DNA of 40,914 nt from an uncultured Vampirovibrio sp. (GCA_910583725.1 CAJTXZ010000023.1:1-40914); one strand, 5' to 3'; shown: positions 7,613 to 17,402, counted from the stretch's first letter. Notes: generated from the letters alone by a model not told the origin. Numbers and translations: made by a program.

Positions 7613-9754
7613 ATGGAAAACAAACCAGAAGCAAAAAAAATGCAGATTACAGTCGGCGGGAAGACTGTAGAAATTGAAACAGGAAAATACGCACAAAGCG
7701 CAACTTCATCCGTCACCGTAAGATGTGAAGACACAATGCTTTTTATTCACTCTACAGTAAGTAAAGAGCCCCGCGTCGGGATTGATTTTTTCCCGTTATT
7801 AATTGATTATGAAGAAAGAATGTCCGCTATTGGAAGAATTCCTGGCGGTTTCACAAGAACTGAAGGAAAATCTTCAGAAAAAGCAATATTAGTATCAAGA
7901 TTAATTGACCGTCCAATACGCCCTCTATGGCCAAAGGGCTACAGAAACGATGTTCAGGTTGTTGTACAATTATTCAGCTATGATCAAAAAAACCAGCCTG
8001 ATACCCTTGCAATATTGGGCGCTTCAACAGCTTTAATGCTTTCAGGTGCGCCTTTTGAAGGCCCTGTTGGCGCTGTGCGCGTTGGAAGAATAGATGGTCA
8101 AATGATTGCAAACCCAAGCCATCAGGAAGCTGAAAAATCAGATATGGATATCGTTGTAGCAGGAACAATGGAATCTGTTATTATGGTTGAAGCTGGCTGC
8201 AAATTCGTAACAGAAGATGACATTATGGCAGCCGTAGAATTTGCACAGGTTGAAATCAAAAAACAATGCGAGGCACAAATTGAATTTGCAAAACAATGCG
8301 GTGTTCAAAAGGAAGAATTTGTCAATCCCTATGACACAAGCGAATTAGCCCAGATTATAAAAGATAATTGTTATGATATGATAGTTGACGCTTACCATAA
8401 CTTTGACCGCGACTACAGAAAAAACAAGCTTGATGAAGCAAAACAAATAGTAAAAGATAAAATAACAGCGCTTGATGACAATCATCCAATAAAAACTATG
8501 ATGGAAGAAACCGGCATAGACTTTGTTGCAGAAGAATTCAAAGCCCTTGAAAAGAAAATTATGAGAGCAATGATAATAAACGAAGGTGTTCGTGCTGATG
8601 GTAGAAAGGTTTATGAGGTTAGGCCAATCTGGTGTGAAGTTGGCGTAATTCCAAGAGCACACGGCAGCGCCGTTTTCACAAGAGGTCAAACCCAGATATT
8701 ATCATGCGCAACCCTTGCAGGCCCGTCAATGGCTCAAGAGCTTGACGGTGTTGACCCCTTAACAAGAAAACACTATATGCACAAATATATCTTCCCCGGC
8801 TTCTCTGTTGGCGAAGTAAAGCCATTAAGAGGCCCCGGCAGACGTGAAATAGGCCACGGAAACCTGGCTGAGCGCGCTAACGTTCCAGCTCTTCCGGATG
8901 AAAAAGATTTCCCGTACACAATAAGAGTAACAAGCGATGTGCTTGAATCAAATGGTTCAACCTCTATGGGCTCAACCTGCGCAAGCTCAATGGCATTAAT
9001 GAATGCAGGTGTTCCTGTTAAATGCATGATTGGCGGTGTTGCAATGGGTCTAATTAAAGAAGGTGACACTGACGTTGTTCTTACAGACATTCAGGGCATT
9101 GAAGATTTTCTTGGCGATATGGACTTTAAGGTTACAGGAAACGACACAGGAATTACAGCTCTTCAAATGGATATGAAAATTAAAGGCATATCAAATGAAA
9201 CCTTAAGAAGAGCACTCTATCAGGCAAAAGATGGCAGACTCTATATTATGGGAAAAATGAGAGAAGTAATTTCAGAACCTAATAAAGACCTCTCAGCATT
9301 TGCACCAAGACTTTACACTATGAGCATTCCTGTTGAAGATATAGGCACAGTAATCGGACCCGGCGGTAAAATGATAAGAAGCATAATTGACGCCTCAGGT
9401 GCCGAAATTGACATCAAAGACGACGGCCAGGTAACAATTACATCTAATGATAAAGAAGGCGCAGATATCGCTATCAAAATGATTAAAGAACTAACCTTCA
9501 AAGCAGAAGTAGGCCACGTATATAAAGGTAAAGTTGTTAGAATAATTCCTATCGGCGCATTTGTTGAATTAGCACCAGGAAAAGATGGTATGGTGCACAT
9601 CTCACAGGTTTGCCAGGAAAGAATCGACACAATTGAATCCCGCTTAAATATAGGCGACAATGTAATCGTTAAAGTGGTAAAAATTGACGACAAAGGAAGA
9701 GTTAACCTTACAATTAAGGGAGTTAGTGAAGATGAAAAAAAACAGTGCAATTAA
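7613..9754 (+). CDS. pnp: polyribonucleotide nucleotidyltransferase (PNPase)
   Basis: PNPase degrades RNA phosphorolytically from the 3' end and is a core degradosome enzyme. The 713-residue length is normal. Two RNase PH-like halves are separated by an all-helical linker. The second half holds the active-site region SNGSTSMGSTCASS and GDMDFKVTGND. A KH domain (about 565-625, VIGPGGKMIRSI) and an S1 domain (about 632-703, GKVVRIIPIGAFVEL) follow. The start is the ATG after a purine-rich AAGAAAAG stretch. The gene end overlaps the next gene by 23 bases. rpsO, a common neighbour, is not in the window. Confidence 0.97.
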   Translation: MENKPEAKKMQITVGGKTVEIETGKYAQSATSSVTVRCEDTMLFIHSTVSKEPRVGIDFFPLLIDYEERMSAIGRIPGGFTRTEGKSSEKAILVSRLIDRPIRPLWPKGYRNDVQVVVQLFSYDQKNQPDTLAILGASTALMLSGAPFEGPVGAVRVGRIDGQMIANPSHQEAEKSDMDIVVAGTMESVIMVEAGCKFVTEDDIMAAVEFAQVEIKKQCEAQIEFAKQCGVQKEEFVNPYDTSELAQIIKDNCYDMIVDAYHNFDRDYRKNKLDEAKQIVKDKITALDDNHPIKTMMEETGIDFVAEEFKALEKKIMRAMIINEGVRADGRKVYEVRPIWCEVGVIPRAHGSAVFTRGQTQILSCATLAGPSMAQELDGVDPLTRKHYMHKYIFPGFSVGEVKPLRGPGRREIGHGNLAERANVPALPDEKDFPYTIRVTSDVLESNGSTSMGSTCASSMALMNAGVPVKCMIGGVAMGLIKEGDTDVVLTDIQGIEDFLGDMDFKVTGNDTGITALQMDMKIKGISNETLRRALYQAKDGRLYIMGKMREVISEPNKDLSAFAPRLYTMSIPVEDIGTVIGPGGKMIRSIIDASGAEIDIKDDGQVTITSNDKEGADIAIKMIKELTFKAEVGHVYKGKVVRIIPIGAFVELAPGKDGMVHISQVCQERIDTIESRLNIGDNVIVKVVKIDDKGRVNLTIKGVSEDEKKQCN

Positions 9755-10442
9755 AAACCTATTCTTAGGAATTGTCTTATGCGGTGCGCTCTGCATTTTA
9801 TCCGGCTGTACCAGCCTATCATATGTCGGAGACGATTATGATGTTAAAAATGCACAAACCGTACAGACAAGCGAACTGTTTACTTTTTCAACTTACACAA
9901 AAACATCAAACACAGAGGATATTCAACTGAAGCTGGGGGTTGCAAAAACCCCCCTTCCTGATGCCCTCGTTGTTTATGTAAACATCAAAAACAACTCATC
10001 CGCCGCTGATTACGTATTTTATTTAAAAGATTTTATAATGAAAGCAGGAAACGAGACCCTATCTGCGATACCGCCATCAGCCTACATCAATGCTTACCAA
10101 AGTTATGAAACAGGAACCTATAACGGTTTGTCAAACCTTGCTCCTACACTTGGAACATTTGCAGACATTCAAAATGCGTATCATAATGTAAACTCCATGA
10201 ATAATACGGCAGCCTCAAAAAGTGTTTCATCGTCTGCCATATCAAGCCAGATAGGCTCAATTGCAAATGGAATCTCAAAACATACAATAACATCCGCAAG
10301 CGTTGTTAAAACAAATAGTTCAAACTTTTTCTACATCTTCTTAAAAGACCCTGACACTTTGCCTATTAACTTTACATACAAAGATTTAACATTCTCATTT
10401 GGCGAAGTTGATAAAAACAAAAATTCTAAAACTTCAAAATGA
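9732..10442 (+). CDS. putative lipoprotein of unknown function
   Basis: The likely start is the ATG at 9732, preceded by AAGGGAG at about 9717-9722; a longer in-frame version would begin at 9684 but would hide the signal. The 236-residue product begins MKKN, has a hydrophobic core and a lipobox ending LSGC at Cys26, so it is predicted to be lipidated in the envelope. The mature part is Ser/Thr/Asn-rich with no recognised domain. It overlaps pnp by 23 bases and is followed 24 bases later by the TadE-like gene, so it may belong to that secretion-linked group. Confidence 0.75.
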   Translation: MKKNSAIKNLFLGIVLCGALCILSGCTSLSYVGDDYDVKNAQTVQTSELFTFSTYTKTSNTEDIQLKLGVAKTPLPDALVVYVNIKNNSSAADYVFYLKDFIMKAGNETLSAIPPSAYINAYQSYETGTYNGLSNLAPTLGTFADIQNAYHNVNSMNNTAASKSVSSSAISSQIGSIANGISKHTITSASVVKTNSSNFFYIFLKDPDTLPINFTYKDLTFSFGEVDKNKNSKTSK

Positions 10443-10466
10443 ATCAAAAATAGAAGAAGGGCTTAA

Positions 10467-11132
10467 ATGCTTCAAAAAATATGCAGTTTAATATTTAAAA
10501 AAGCCCGCATCAATAATCTATGGCCGGCAATCTCAGAGAGAAGAAAACAGCACATCTACGCTAAAAAAGCTCAGCATACAATCGAACTTACCCTTATTAT
10601 ACCCTTTATAATACTCTTTATTGGAATCATATTTGAAATAGCCTTAGTTATACACACAAATTATAAATTCAATTCAGCACTCTACGAAGCAATTAGCCTG
10701 ATGGCACTCACCGATAAAATAAACACATCTAAAGAAGAGTCTGTCAATAATACAAAAGAATATGCAAAAATCCTTTTAAACCAAAGACTTGCACCCTATT
10801 CAAATTCACTTGATGTCAAACTCATCGAAACAGGTGATTTAGATTTTTTAATAGGAACATATAAATACACTTCAACCTTTACAATTCTTAACACATTTAG
10901 AGAATTCACCATAGGTACGTATGATTTTTTAACAATAATCCCCATAAACAGCGCAGTCTTTAGAAAAAATTCATACAATATTGAAAATAGTTTTTTTGAG
11001 GATGGAACAATAGAAATAAAAAAACAGCCTCAAAATCCGGATGAATCAGTCGAAGATTCTGGCACTGAGGATTCTGCGACAAAAAAAGATTCGGAAAGCT
11101 TCGATGTAGAAATACCGGAGGCAGATATCTGA
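10467..11132 (+). CDS. TadE-like pseudopilin-type membrane protein
   Basis: The 221-residue product has a basic cytoplasmic N-terminus followed by a single hydrophobic segment (about 36-62) with the TadE-like pattern QHTIELTLIIPF, including the Glu (position 40) expected near the processing site in this family. The periplasmic part is polar and the C-terminus is acidic (about 185-221). TadE-family proteins work in Tad/Flp pilus or related secretion machines. An AAGAAGGGC precedes the ATG. Its stop overlaps the next start (TGATG), implying translational coupling. No Tad ATPase or Flp pilin is in the window. Confidence 0.7.
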   Translation: MLQKICSLIFKKARINNLWPAISERRKQHIYAKKAQHTIELTLIIPFIILFIGIIFEIALVIHTNYKFNSALYEAISLMALTDKINTSKEESVNNTKEYAKILLNQRLAPYSNSLDVKLIETGDLDFLIGTYKYTSTFTILNTFREFTIGTYDFLTIIPINSAVFRKNSYNIENSFFEDGTIEIKKQPQNPDESVEDSGTEDSATKKDSESFDVEIPEADI

Positions 11133-12109
11133 TGTTTCATATAAAAAAATACAGGGGCAACATTGCTGCAGCAATTATTATATTTACACTTGCCCTGTTT
11201 TTTTTATGTATCTGCGCAATCGACGCCGGATATGTAATATTAACAAGATATAAAGTCCAAAAAGTAACAGAAACAACAGCACTCTATATGGCTTCATACA
11301 TTAAATCAAAGCCGGCAGAAGAAAGAAACCCTGCCTCGCTCAATAATATAAAAGAAAAAATTCAAAACCTGTATTCAAATAAAGATTTAAGTGGATACAC
11401 CGGCTTTAAAATAACTGACATCGAATTAAAAAATGCGGATATAAACCCTAAAATCAAAATAACGACCGAAACATATACACCTGCATTGTTCTTAAGATTT
11501 TTCGGCCTCGGCATAATAAAAATACTCCAAACATCATACGCAACATCCGAAGAAAACAAAATACCCCTTCAAGAATCAGATACAAAGTCATACACCTTCA
11601 AAAGTAACGACATAATCACAGATAAAACAGGTGATGACATCAAAATAAACTACGACAGTGATTATCTAATCTTTGCAGGTCTTGAAGATTATAATGGTAA
11701 AATCCGCTGGGCAGATATAGGTTCAAAAACCGACAGCAAAAAAACAAAAGTCACAATAACAAATGGTGCATCAGGCTACGAAGCTTATTGTATCAATAAA
11801 GGTGAAACCGCTTTTGATTTCTCAAAAGAATCTGATGAAATTATAGGCCTTGCACGATATATAAAAATATACAAAACAGAATGCAATAAAGAAACAGAAG
11901 AAATCAAAACAGATACACCGGCGCCAGACACCTCTTCACCTGATGATTCAGAAAAAAGCGAAGATATAACACCCGAGCCGGATGACACAAAAGAAAAGTC
12001 TCCCACAGGGGATGATACAGAAGACCCTGAAGAAACCACAACAGAACTAAATGAGCCTGTTGTCACAATCCTAAATTCTGTACGATTAATCAAAAGAAGC
12101 GAATTTTAA
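11132..12109 (+). CDS. TadG-like (Flp pilus assembly N-terminal domain) protein
   Basis: The 325-residue product starts with a short basic head and RGNIAAAIIIFTLALFFL, an N-terminal transmembrane segment in the style of TadG/DUF-type Flp assembly proteins. It is followed by DAGYVILTRYKVQKVTETTALYMA, which matches the family pattern D-GY---R--LQ-A-DAAALA. A beta-rich middle region has no recognised domain. The C-terminal part (about 250-310) is an acidic Pro/Ser/Thr/Glu low-complexity stretch. It shares a TGATG junction with the TadE-like gene, so the two are probably partners in one envelope complex. Confidence 0.65.
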   Translation: MFHIKKYRGNIAAAIIIFTLALFFLCICAIDAGYVILTRYKVQKVTETTALYMASYIKSKPAEERNPASLNNIKEKIQNLYSNKDLSGYTGFKITDIELKNADINPKIKITTETYTPALFLRFFGLGIIKILQTSYATSEENKIPLQESDTKSYTFKSNDIITDKTGDDIKINYDSDYLIFAGLEDYNGKIRWADIGSKTDSKKTKVTITNGASGYEAYCINKGETAFDFSKESDEIIGLARYIKIYKTECNKETEEIKTDTPAPDTSSPDDSEKSEDITPEPDDTKEKSPTGDDTEDPEETTTELNEPVVTILNSVRLIKRSEF

Positions 12110-12166
12110 AGATATAAATGTTTGATGTAAAATACTATTAAGCTCTAGGCGCAAGAAGGATATAAG

Positions 12167-14959
12167 ATGGAAAGCACAACAGAACAAAAAACACTTTTAT
12201 TAATAGATGGTCATGCGCTTGCATTTAGGATGTATTTCGCTCTGGAGCGTACCAATATGCAAACCACGGAACACACCCCGACCTGGGCTGTTTATGGTTT
12301 TTTTAAGGCAATTTTTGACCTTTTAAGGCAAAATAACGGACTTGATAACATTAAGCCTGATTCAATTGCAGTGGCATTTGATGTTTCAAGACACACCTTC
12401 CGCCTTGAAAAATATGAAGGATACAAAGCAAACAGAGAATCCATGCCGGATAATATGAGGCCCCAGCTTGGTCTTATTATGGAAGGCTTAAAGGCCCTAA
12501 ATATCCCAATCTACACAAAGGATGGTTTTGAAGGCGATGATATTATCGGAACAATTTCAAAAAAAGCCAATGCACTCAAACATAAAACCTATATTTTAAC
12601 AGGCGACAGAGATAGCTTGCAATTAATAGATAAAGAAGGCTATACAAAAGTCTTAATTCCAAGTAAAGGCGAAATTATTACCTATGATTGGGATAAAGTC
12701 TATGAAAAAATGGAAATTTATCCAAACCAGGTAATAGACTACAAAGCACTCTGCGGTGATACCTCAGACAATATCCCCGGCGTTAAAGGAATAGGCCCAA
12801 AAACCGCCATCACCCTCCTTGAAGAATACAAAACTCTTGAAAACATATATGAAAACATCGAAAATATTACAAAAAAATCAGTAAAGGAAAAATTAATCGA
12901 ACACAAAGAAACCGCCTATCTTTCCCAGTTTCTTGCAACAATTAAAACAGATGTAGACATTGATTTTGATTTTGAAAACACCTGCCTTGAAATTGAAAGA
13001 AAGAATGATGTCATAGAATTTTTCAACAAAGTTCAGTTCTTTAGCTTTGTAAAAAATATTAATAATCTTCTAACTCCCTTTCTGTGCAAGGACGAAGTCC
13101 GCGAGCACGGAAACGAACATTGCAAGGACGAAGTCCTAAATGGCGCCAGCAGCGGCAAAAATGAATCACAAACAAGCAAATCCAAAGCAGATAATGAGAA
13201 TACAAACCCAAATACTCAAAACAACACCATTGTAAAATTCAAGGATAATGTTGACACCCTTACTGCCGAAACCCTCTCAAATGAACCCATTCAGGGCAAT
13301 CTATTTGGAATAATTGAGCCAAAACGGGCCGCAAATACCTTAAATATCACAAAAACAAGCTTTGAAGAATTCAAAAATTACATAGATAAAAATACTCCTG
13401 TAGCATTCTTAATAGAAACAAATACAATCTATTTTGCCAATGACTCAAAAACTGCAGAAACCACTTTAGAACAAGCGAAAGAAATACTTGCAACCGAAGA
13501 TATTAAAAAAATTACCTTTGATATAAAAAAAGCTCTTGAAAATAACATGGAAATCAAAGGCGTAATTGATGATGTCATGCTCTCAAGCTACGTAAAAGAT
13601 TCATCAAGAAAGCACGACCTGACAAGCCAAATTCAAAATTACCTTGGAATTATTCCAAATGAAGATAATAAAAATGAATTAGCAGCATATGTATATAAAC
13701 TACACCAATATTATTCAAAAACCCTTTCTGATGATGAAAAAAATATTCTTAATAACATTGAATTACCCCTCGCCTTTGTTTTATCAGATATGGAAAAAAC
13801 AGGTGTGCGCCTTGATTGTAACTATCTTGAGGAATTATCAAAAGAAATTAACCAAAAAATTTCCAGGTTCGAAAAAGATATATACGACGAAGCTGGTACA
13901 ATCTTTAATATAAATTCTCCAAAACAAGTGGGTGAAGTACTTTTTGATACCCTAAAAATAAAGCCCGGCAAAAAAAACAAAACAGGCTACTCTACAAATG
14001 CAAAAATTCTTGAAGATTTAGCCGCCGAACATAAAATAGCAAAAGACATTCTGGAACACAGAACTCTAATGAAGCTAAAAACCACCTATGTTGATAACCT
14101 CCCAAAGCTTCTTGGGCGCGATAACAGGCTGCACACACATTTTAACCAGATTGTTACAACAACAGGAAGATTATCAAGCTCTGACCCAAATTTGCAGAAT
14201 ATTCCAATAAGAACAGAGTTTTCAAACAGAATAAGGGCAGCCTTTGTGCCGACAAATGATGAATATTCTATCCTTGCAGCAGATTATTCACAGATAGAAT
14301 TGAGGCTTTTAGCCCACGTTTCAGAAGATGAAGCCCTGATTGAAGCATTCAAAGAAAATATTGATATTCACACACTTACTGCCTCAAAAATATTTGATAC
14401 AACACCTGAAAACGTGACAAAAGAGATGAGAAGAAAGGCAAAAGCTGTAAACTTCGGCCTCGTTTACGGACAGACAAGATATGGCCTTGCATCCGCAATA
14501 AATATAACTCCTCAGGAAGCACAAATTTTTATAGACAAATACTTTAAACAATACCCAAAAATCAATACATACATTACAAATACACTGATTCAAGCCCATG
14601 AGGCAGGCTATGTTGAAACAATATACGGCAGAAAAAGATATCTAGGCGAAGAATTAAACTCAAGAAATGCAAAAATAAGAGAGTTTGCTGAGCGTGCAGC
14701 CATTAATGCGCCTTTGCAGGGCTCTGCTGCAGATTTAATCAAAATGGCAATGGTAAAACTATACAAAGACCTGAAAGACAAAAATCTGCCTGCCAAAATG
14801 CTTCTTCAAGTGCATGATGAGCTTGTACTTGAGGTTAGAAATGATGCGCTTGATGAAGTTCAAAAAACCGTAACAGAGGCAATGGAACTTAACCAGCCTC
14901 TTAGGGTGCCTCTAGTTGCCGACGTTAAAATAGGCAAAACTTGGAAGGACAGTAAATGA
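12167..14959 (+). CDS. polA: DNA polymerase I
   Basis: This 930-residue protein fills gaps and removes primers in DNA replication and repair. It has an N-terminal 5'-3' exonuclease domain (about 1-290; LLIDGHALAFRMYFAL, GDRDSLQL, GDTSDNIPGVKGIGPKTA). A low-complexity insertion follows at about 300-375. The 3'-5' exonuclease-like domain lacks the acidic DxE motif (its first strand reads AFLIETNTIYF), so proofreading is probably lost. The polymerase domain has motif A (DYSQIELRLL, about 705), motif B (KAVNFGLVYG, about 758) and motif C (HDELVLEV, about 883). The start is supported by AAGAAGGA upstream. It is first in a DNA-maintenance operon. Confidence 0.95.
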   Translation: MESTTEQKTLLLIDGHALAFRMYFALERTNMQTTEHTPTWAVYGFFKAIFDLLRQNNGLDNIKPDSIAVAFDVSRHTFRLEKYEGYKANRESMPDNMRPQLGLIMEGLKALNIPIYTKDGFEGDDIIGTISKKANALKHKTYILTGDRDSLQLIDKEGYTKVLIPSKGEIITYDWDKVYEKMEIYPNQVIDYKALCGDTSDNIPGVKGIGPKTAITLLEEYKTLENIYENIENITKKSVKEKLIEHKETAYLSQFLATIKTDVDIDFDFENTCLEIERKNDVIEFFNKVQFFSFVKNINNLLTPFLCKDEVREHGNEHCKDEVLNGASSGKNESQTSKSKADNENTNPNTQNNTIVKFKDNVDTLTAETLSNEPIQGNLFGIIEPKRAANTLNITKTSFEEFKNYIDKNTPVAFLIETNTIYFANDSKTAETTLEQAKEILATEDIKKITFDIKKALENNMEIKGVIDDVMLSSYVKDSSRKHDLTSQIQNYLGIIPNEDNKNELAAYVYKLHQYYSKTLSDDEKNILNNIELPLAFVLSDMEKTGVRLDCNYLEELSKEINQKISRFEKDIYDEAGTIFNINSPKQVGEVLFDTLKIKPGKKNKTGYSTNAKILEDLAAEHKIAKDILEHRTLMKLKTTYVDNLPKLLGRDNRLHTHFNQIVTTTGRLSSSDPNLQNIPIRTEFSNRIRAAFVPTNDEYSILAADYSQIELRLLAHVSEDEALIEAFKENIDIHTLTASKIFDTTPENVTKEMRRKAKAVNFGLVYGQTRYGLASAINITPQEAQIFIDKYFKQYPKINTYITNTLIQAHEAGYVETIYGRKRYLGEELNSRNAKIREFAERAAINAPLQGSAADLIKMAMVKLYKDLKDKNLPAKMLLQVHDELVLEVRNDALDEVQKTVTEAMELNQPLRVPLVADVKIGKTWKDSK
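13085..13136 (+). repeat. short direct repeat with palindromic core inserted in polA linker
   Basis: TGCAAGGACGAAGTCC occurs twice, at 13085-13100 and 13121-13136, 36 bases apart. Each copy contains the palindrome GGAC-GAA-GTCC. The segment is in frame, encodes a CKDEV repeat in the linker after the 5'-3' exonuclease domain, and is more GC-rich than the surrounding gene. It resembles an in-frame palindromic element insertion. Confidence 0.6.
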
Positions 14960-15336
14960 TAAAAAAAATACAAACCGCGTTTGTTCTCCTTTTAATGCTG
15001 ACATTTGCGCATATAAACCCGTCATACTCTGCTTCATACCTTGAAGAATCCACCAAAAATTTTGGCGTTTCAGCCGATAATATGTATTTGACTTCACTTT
15101 CTGTGCTCAATTCACTAAACTATGAAATCCTTGAAACCCAGTCAAAAAGCGGCTATATTTTATTTAGAACTGGCGCAAAAGACTACATTATGACAGTAAC
15201 AGCACTCTCGCCCGTTACATCAAATATAAAAATTCTTCCCGCAAACAGCTTGTTTACAACCGGCACAGTCGTACAAAAAACAATATTTGATGAGCTTGAA
15301 GTTAATAAATTAAACATTCTGAAAAAACAAGGATAA
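14956..15336 (+). CDS. small exported protein of unknown function
   Basis: The 126-residue product has an N-terminal signal peptide: a basic MIKK head, a hydrophobic core to about residue 19 and a likely cleavage after SYSAS near residue 26. The mature part is about 100 residues with alternating polar and hydrophobic segments and no recognised motif. Its ATG overlaps the polA stop (ATGA) and it ends 5 bases before priA, so it is a genuine operon member. Its placement among cytoplasmic DNA-maintenance genes is not explained by its export signal. Confidence 0.7.
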   Translation: MIKKIQTAFVLLLMLTFAHINPSYSASYLEESTKNFGVSADNMYLTSLSVLNSLNYEILETQSKSGYILFRTGAKDYIMTVTALSPVTSNIKILPANSLFTTGTVVQKTIFDELEVNKLNILKKQG

Positions 15337-15341
15337 AAGCC

Positions 15342-17393
15342 ATGCCTGACATTTCGGAAAATAGTTATAAATACGCCCTCTGCCTTGTTGATATAAAAGT
15401 GCTTGGCACAAAAACTTTCTCATACCTGATACCAGATTCAATGAAAGACATAATAAAAATAGGCCAGCCCGTTATTGTACCGTTTGGCTTTGGAAAAGGC
15501 AGAAAACTAAAAGCATACATTGTGGGCTTTTCAAACTACTTAGAAGAAGGCATAAAAGCAAAATATATTGATGAAATATTAGATAATGAAGCAATGTTTG
15601 ACCTTGGATACCTAAAAATGCTTGAATGGGTTGCAAATTATTACTTTTCAGACCTTCCTACCGTCTTAAAAACAGCGCTTCCTGAAAAATTTTTCCAAAA
15701 AAACCTTAAAAACTATAGAAAGCCAAACAAAGAACTAAAGGTTTTAAGCACCAAAAAATCAAAAAAACAAAACACTTTGTCTGATGAGCAACAAAAAGTT
15801 TACGATGAAATAAAAAAGGTAAACGCTAAAACCTCACTATTATATGGCGTTACAGGCTCCGGTAAAACAGAAATTTATTTTAAGCTGATTGAAGATACCA
15901 TAAATGAAGGAAAAAACATTCTTTTTCTAGCCCCTGAAATAGCCCTCGTATCACAGCTTACAAGCCGCACAATAAAACGTTTCGGAAAATCCGCCGTCGG
16001 CATATGGCACAGTTCAATTTCAGAAGCCGAAAAATATAAAGTCTGGCAAAAATTAAGAAACGACGAAATAAAAATCCTCTTTGGCGCGCGCTCCAGTGTT
16101 TTTGCGCCGATTAAAAACCTTGGCCTTATCATAATAGATGAAGAAAATGACCCCTCATATAAGCAAACCATGCCAGCCCCAAGATATTCAGCCGTCGAAG
16201 TTGCAAAAAAACTTGCAGAATTAAACAATGCAAAATTAATCCTTGGAAGCGCTACACCTGATATAAAAAATTATTATGAAGCAAAAAATTCAAACTCGCT
16301 TTTTGAATTAAAACACAGATATAACAATGCAAGTCTGCCAAAGGTTAAAATTGTTGATATGCGCCTTGAAAGAGGTCTTGGAAACAACGGCATATTCTCA
16401 AAATATCTGATTGATGAAATAAAAAACACGGTAAATAATAAAAACCAGGTAATTCTTTTAATAAACAGGCGTGGCTTTTCAAGCTACACGCAATGTATGG
16501 AATGTTCAACCGTAATAGAATGCCCAAAATGCGCAATTCCATTAATCTATCACTCAAGTTCAGACTCTCACCGCTGCCACTACTGCAATTATGAAATTAA
16601 ACACCTCACAAAATGCCCCGAATGCAATAAAGAAGATACCCTTGAAAACTTTGGCACAGGCACGCAAAGGGTGGAAGAGATTGCATCAAAAATCTTTGAA
16701 GGAATGAGAATCCAAAGGCTTGATTCGGATAATTTAACCAAAAAAAACGAACATTTTGAAATCCTTGAAGCATTCTCTAAAGGAGAAATCGACATCCTTA
16801 TAGGAACACAAATGATAGCAAAAGGCCTTGATAACCCAAACGTTACACTTGTTGGCGTAATAAATGCAGACTTAAGCTTTAATTTGCCCGATTTTAGAAG
16901 CTCTGAAAGAGGTTTTTCTCTTCTCTGCCAAGTTGCAGGAAGGAGCGGCAGAGGCAAGGAAGAAGGCAAGGTTATATTCCAAACCTACAATAATTCCAAT
17001 ATCTTCCTTGATAAAGCGCGCGAACAAGATTATGAAAGCTTTTATGAAAATGAAATAGAAATAAGGGAAGCATTTGACTATCCGCCCTTTGCAAAAATAA
17101 TAAGAATTATTTTAAGCGCAGAAAACAATTTTAGAGCAGAAAAATCCGCCCTTGAAATAGCTATGCGCCTAAAGGAATGGATAGAAAAACTTTCACTCAC
17201 AGAAAGACTTATCGTTATGGGCCCTGCAGCCTGTGTATTAGAAAAAATAAGAGGCGAATACAGATTTAATATCCTGATTAAAAATAAGCTTGATGAAAAA
17301 GGCCACAATACAATACTTTCCTTCTTAAGAAAAATAATCCTTCCAAACGACATAAAAATGATAGTAGATGTCGACCCTATGGATATTTTATAA
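15342..17393 (+). CDS. priA: primosomal protein N', replication restart helicase
   Basis: PriA reloads the replicative helicase at stalled forks. The 683-residue protein has an N-terminal DNA-binding region (about 1-150) and a DEAH-type helicase core. Walker A is GVTGSGKTEIYF. The Walker B box reads DEEND where DEEHD is usual, so the His is Asn. Eight zinc-binding cysteines appear as CMEC, CPKC, CHYC and CPEC (about 385-430). The later helicase motifs include GTQMIAKGLD and QVAGRSGRG. It follows the preceding gene by 5 bases and precedes the helicase gene by 9, which indicates a single transcript. Confidence 0.95.
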   Translation: MPDISENSYKYALCLVDIKVLGTKTFSYLIPDSMKDIIKIGQPVIVPFGFGKGRKLKAYIVGFSNYLEEGIKAKYIDEILDNEAMFDLGYLKMLEWVANYYFSDLPTVLKTALPEKFFQKNLKNYRKPNKELKVLSTKKSKKQNTLSDEQQKVYDEIKKVNAKTSLLYGVTGSGKTEIYFKLIEDTINEGKNILFLAPEIALVSQLTSRTIKRFGKSAVGIWHSSISEAEKYKVWQKLRNDEIKILFGARSSVFAPIKNLGLIIIDEENDPSYKQTMPAPRYSAVEVAKKLAELNNAKLILGSATPDIKNYYEAKNSNSLFELKHRYNNASLPKVKIVDMRLERGLGNNGIFSKYLIDEIKNTVNNKNQVILLINRRGFSSYTQCMECSTVIECPKCAIPLIYHSSSDSHRCHYCNYEIKHLTKCPECNKEDTLENFGTGTQRVEEIASKIFEGMRIQRLDSDNLTKKNEHFEILEAFSKGEIDILIGTQMIAKGLDNPNVTLVGVINADLSFNLPDFRSSERGFSLLCQVAGRSGRGKEEGKVIFQTYNNSNIFLDKAREQDYESFYENEIEIREAFDYPPFAKIIRIILSAENNFRAEKSALEIAMRLKEWIEKLSLTERLIVMGPAACVLEKIRGEYRFNILIKNKLDEKGHNTILSFLRKIILPNDIKMIVDVDPMDIL

Positions 17394-17402
17394 ACTAAAG
17401 CA

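Noticed and set aside
9684..9731. Longer N-terminus for the lipoprotein
   Set aside because: The extension lies within the pnp coding end and would bury the signal peptide; the ATG at 9732 has the better ribosome binding site.
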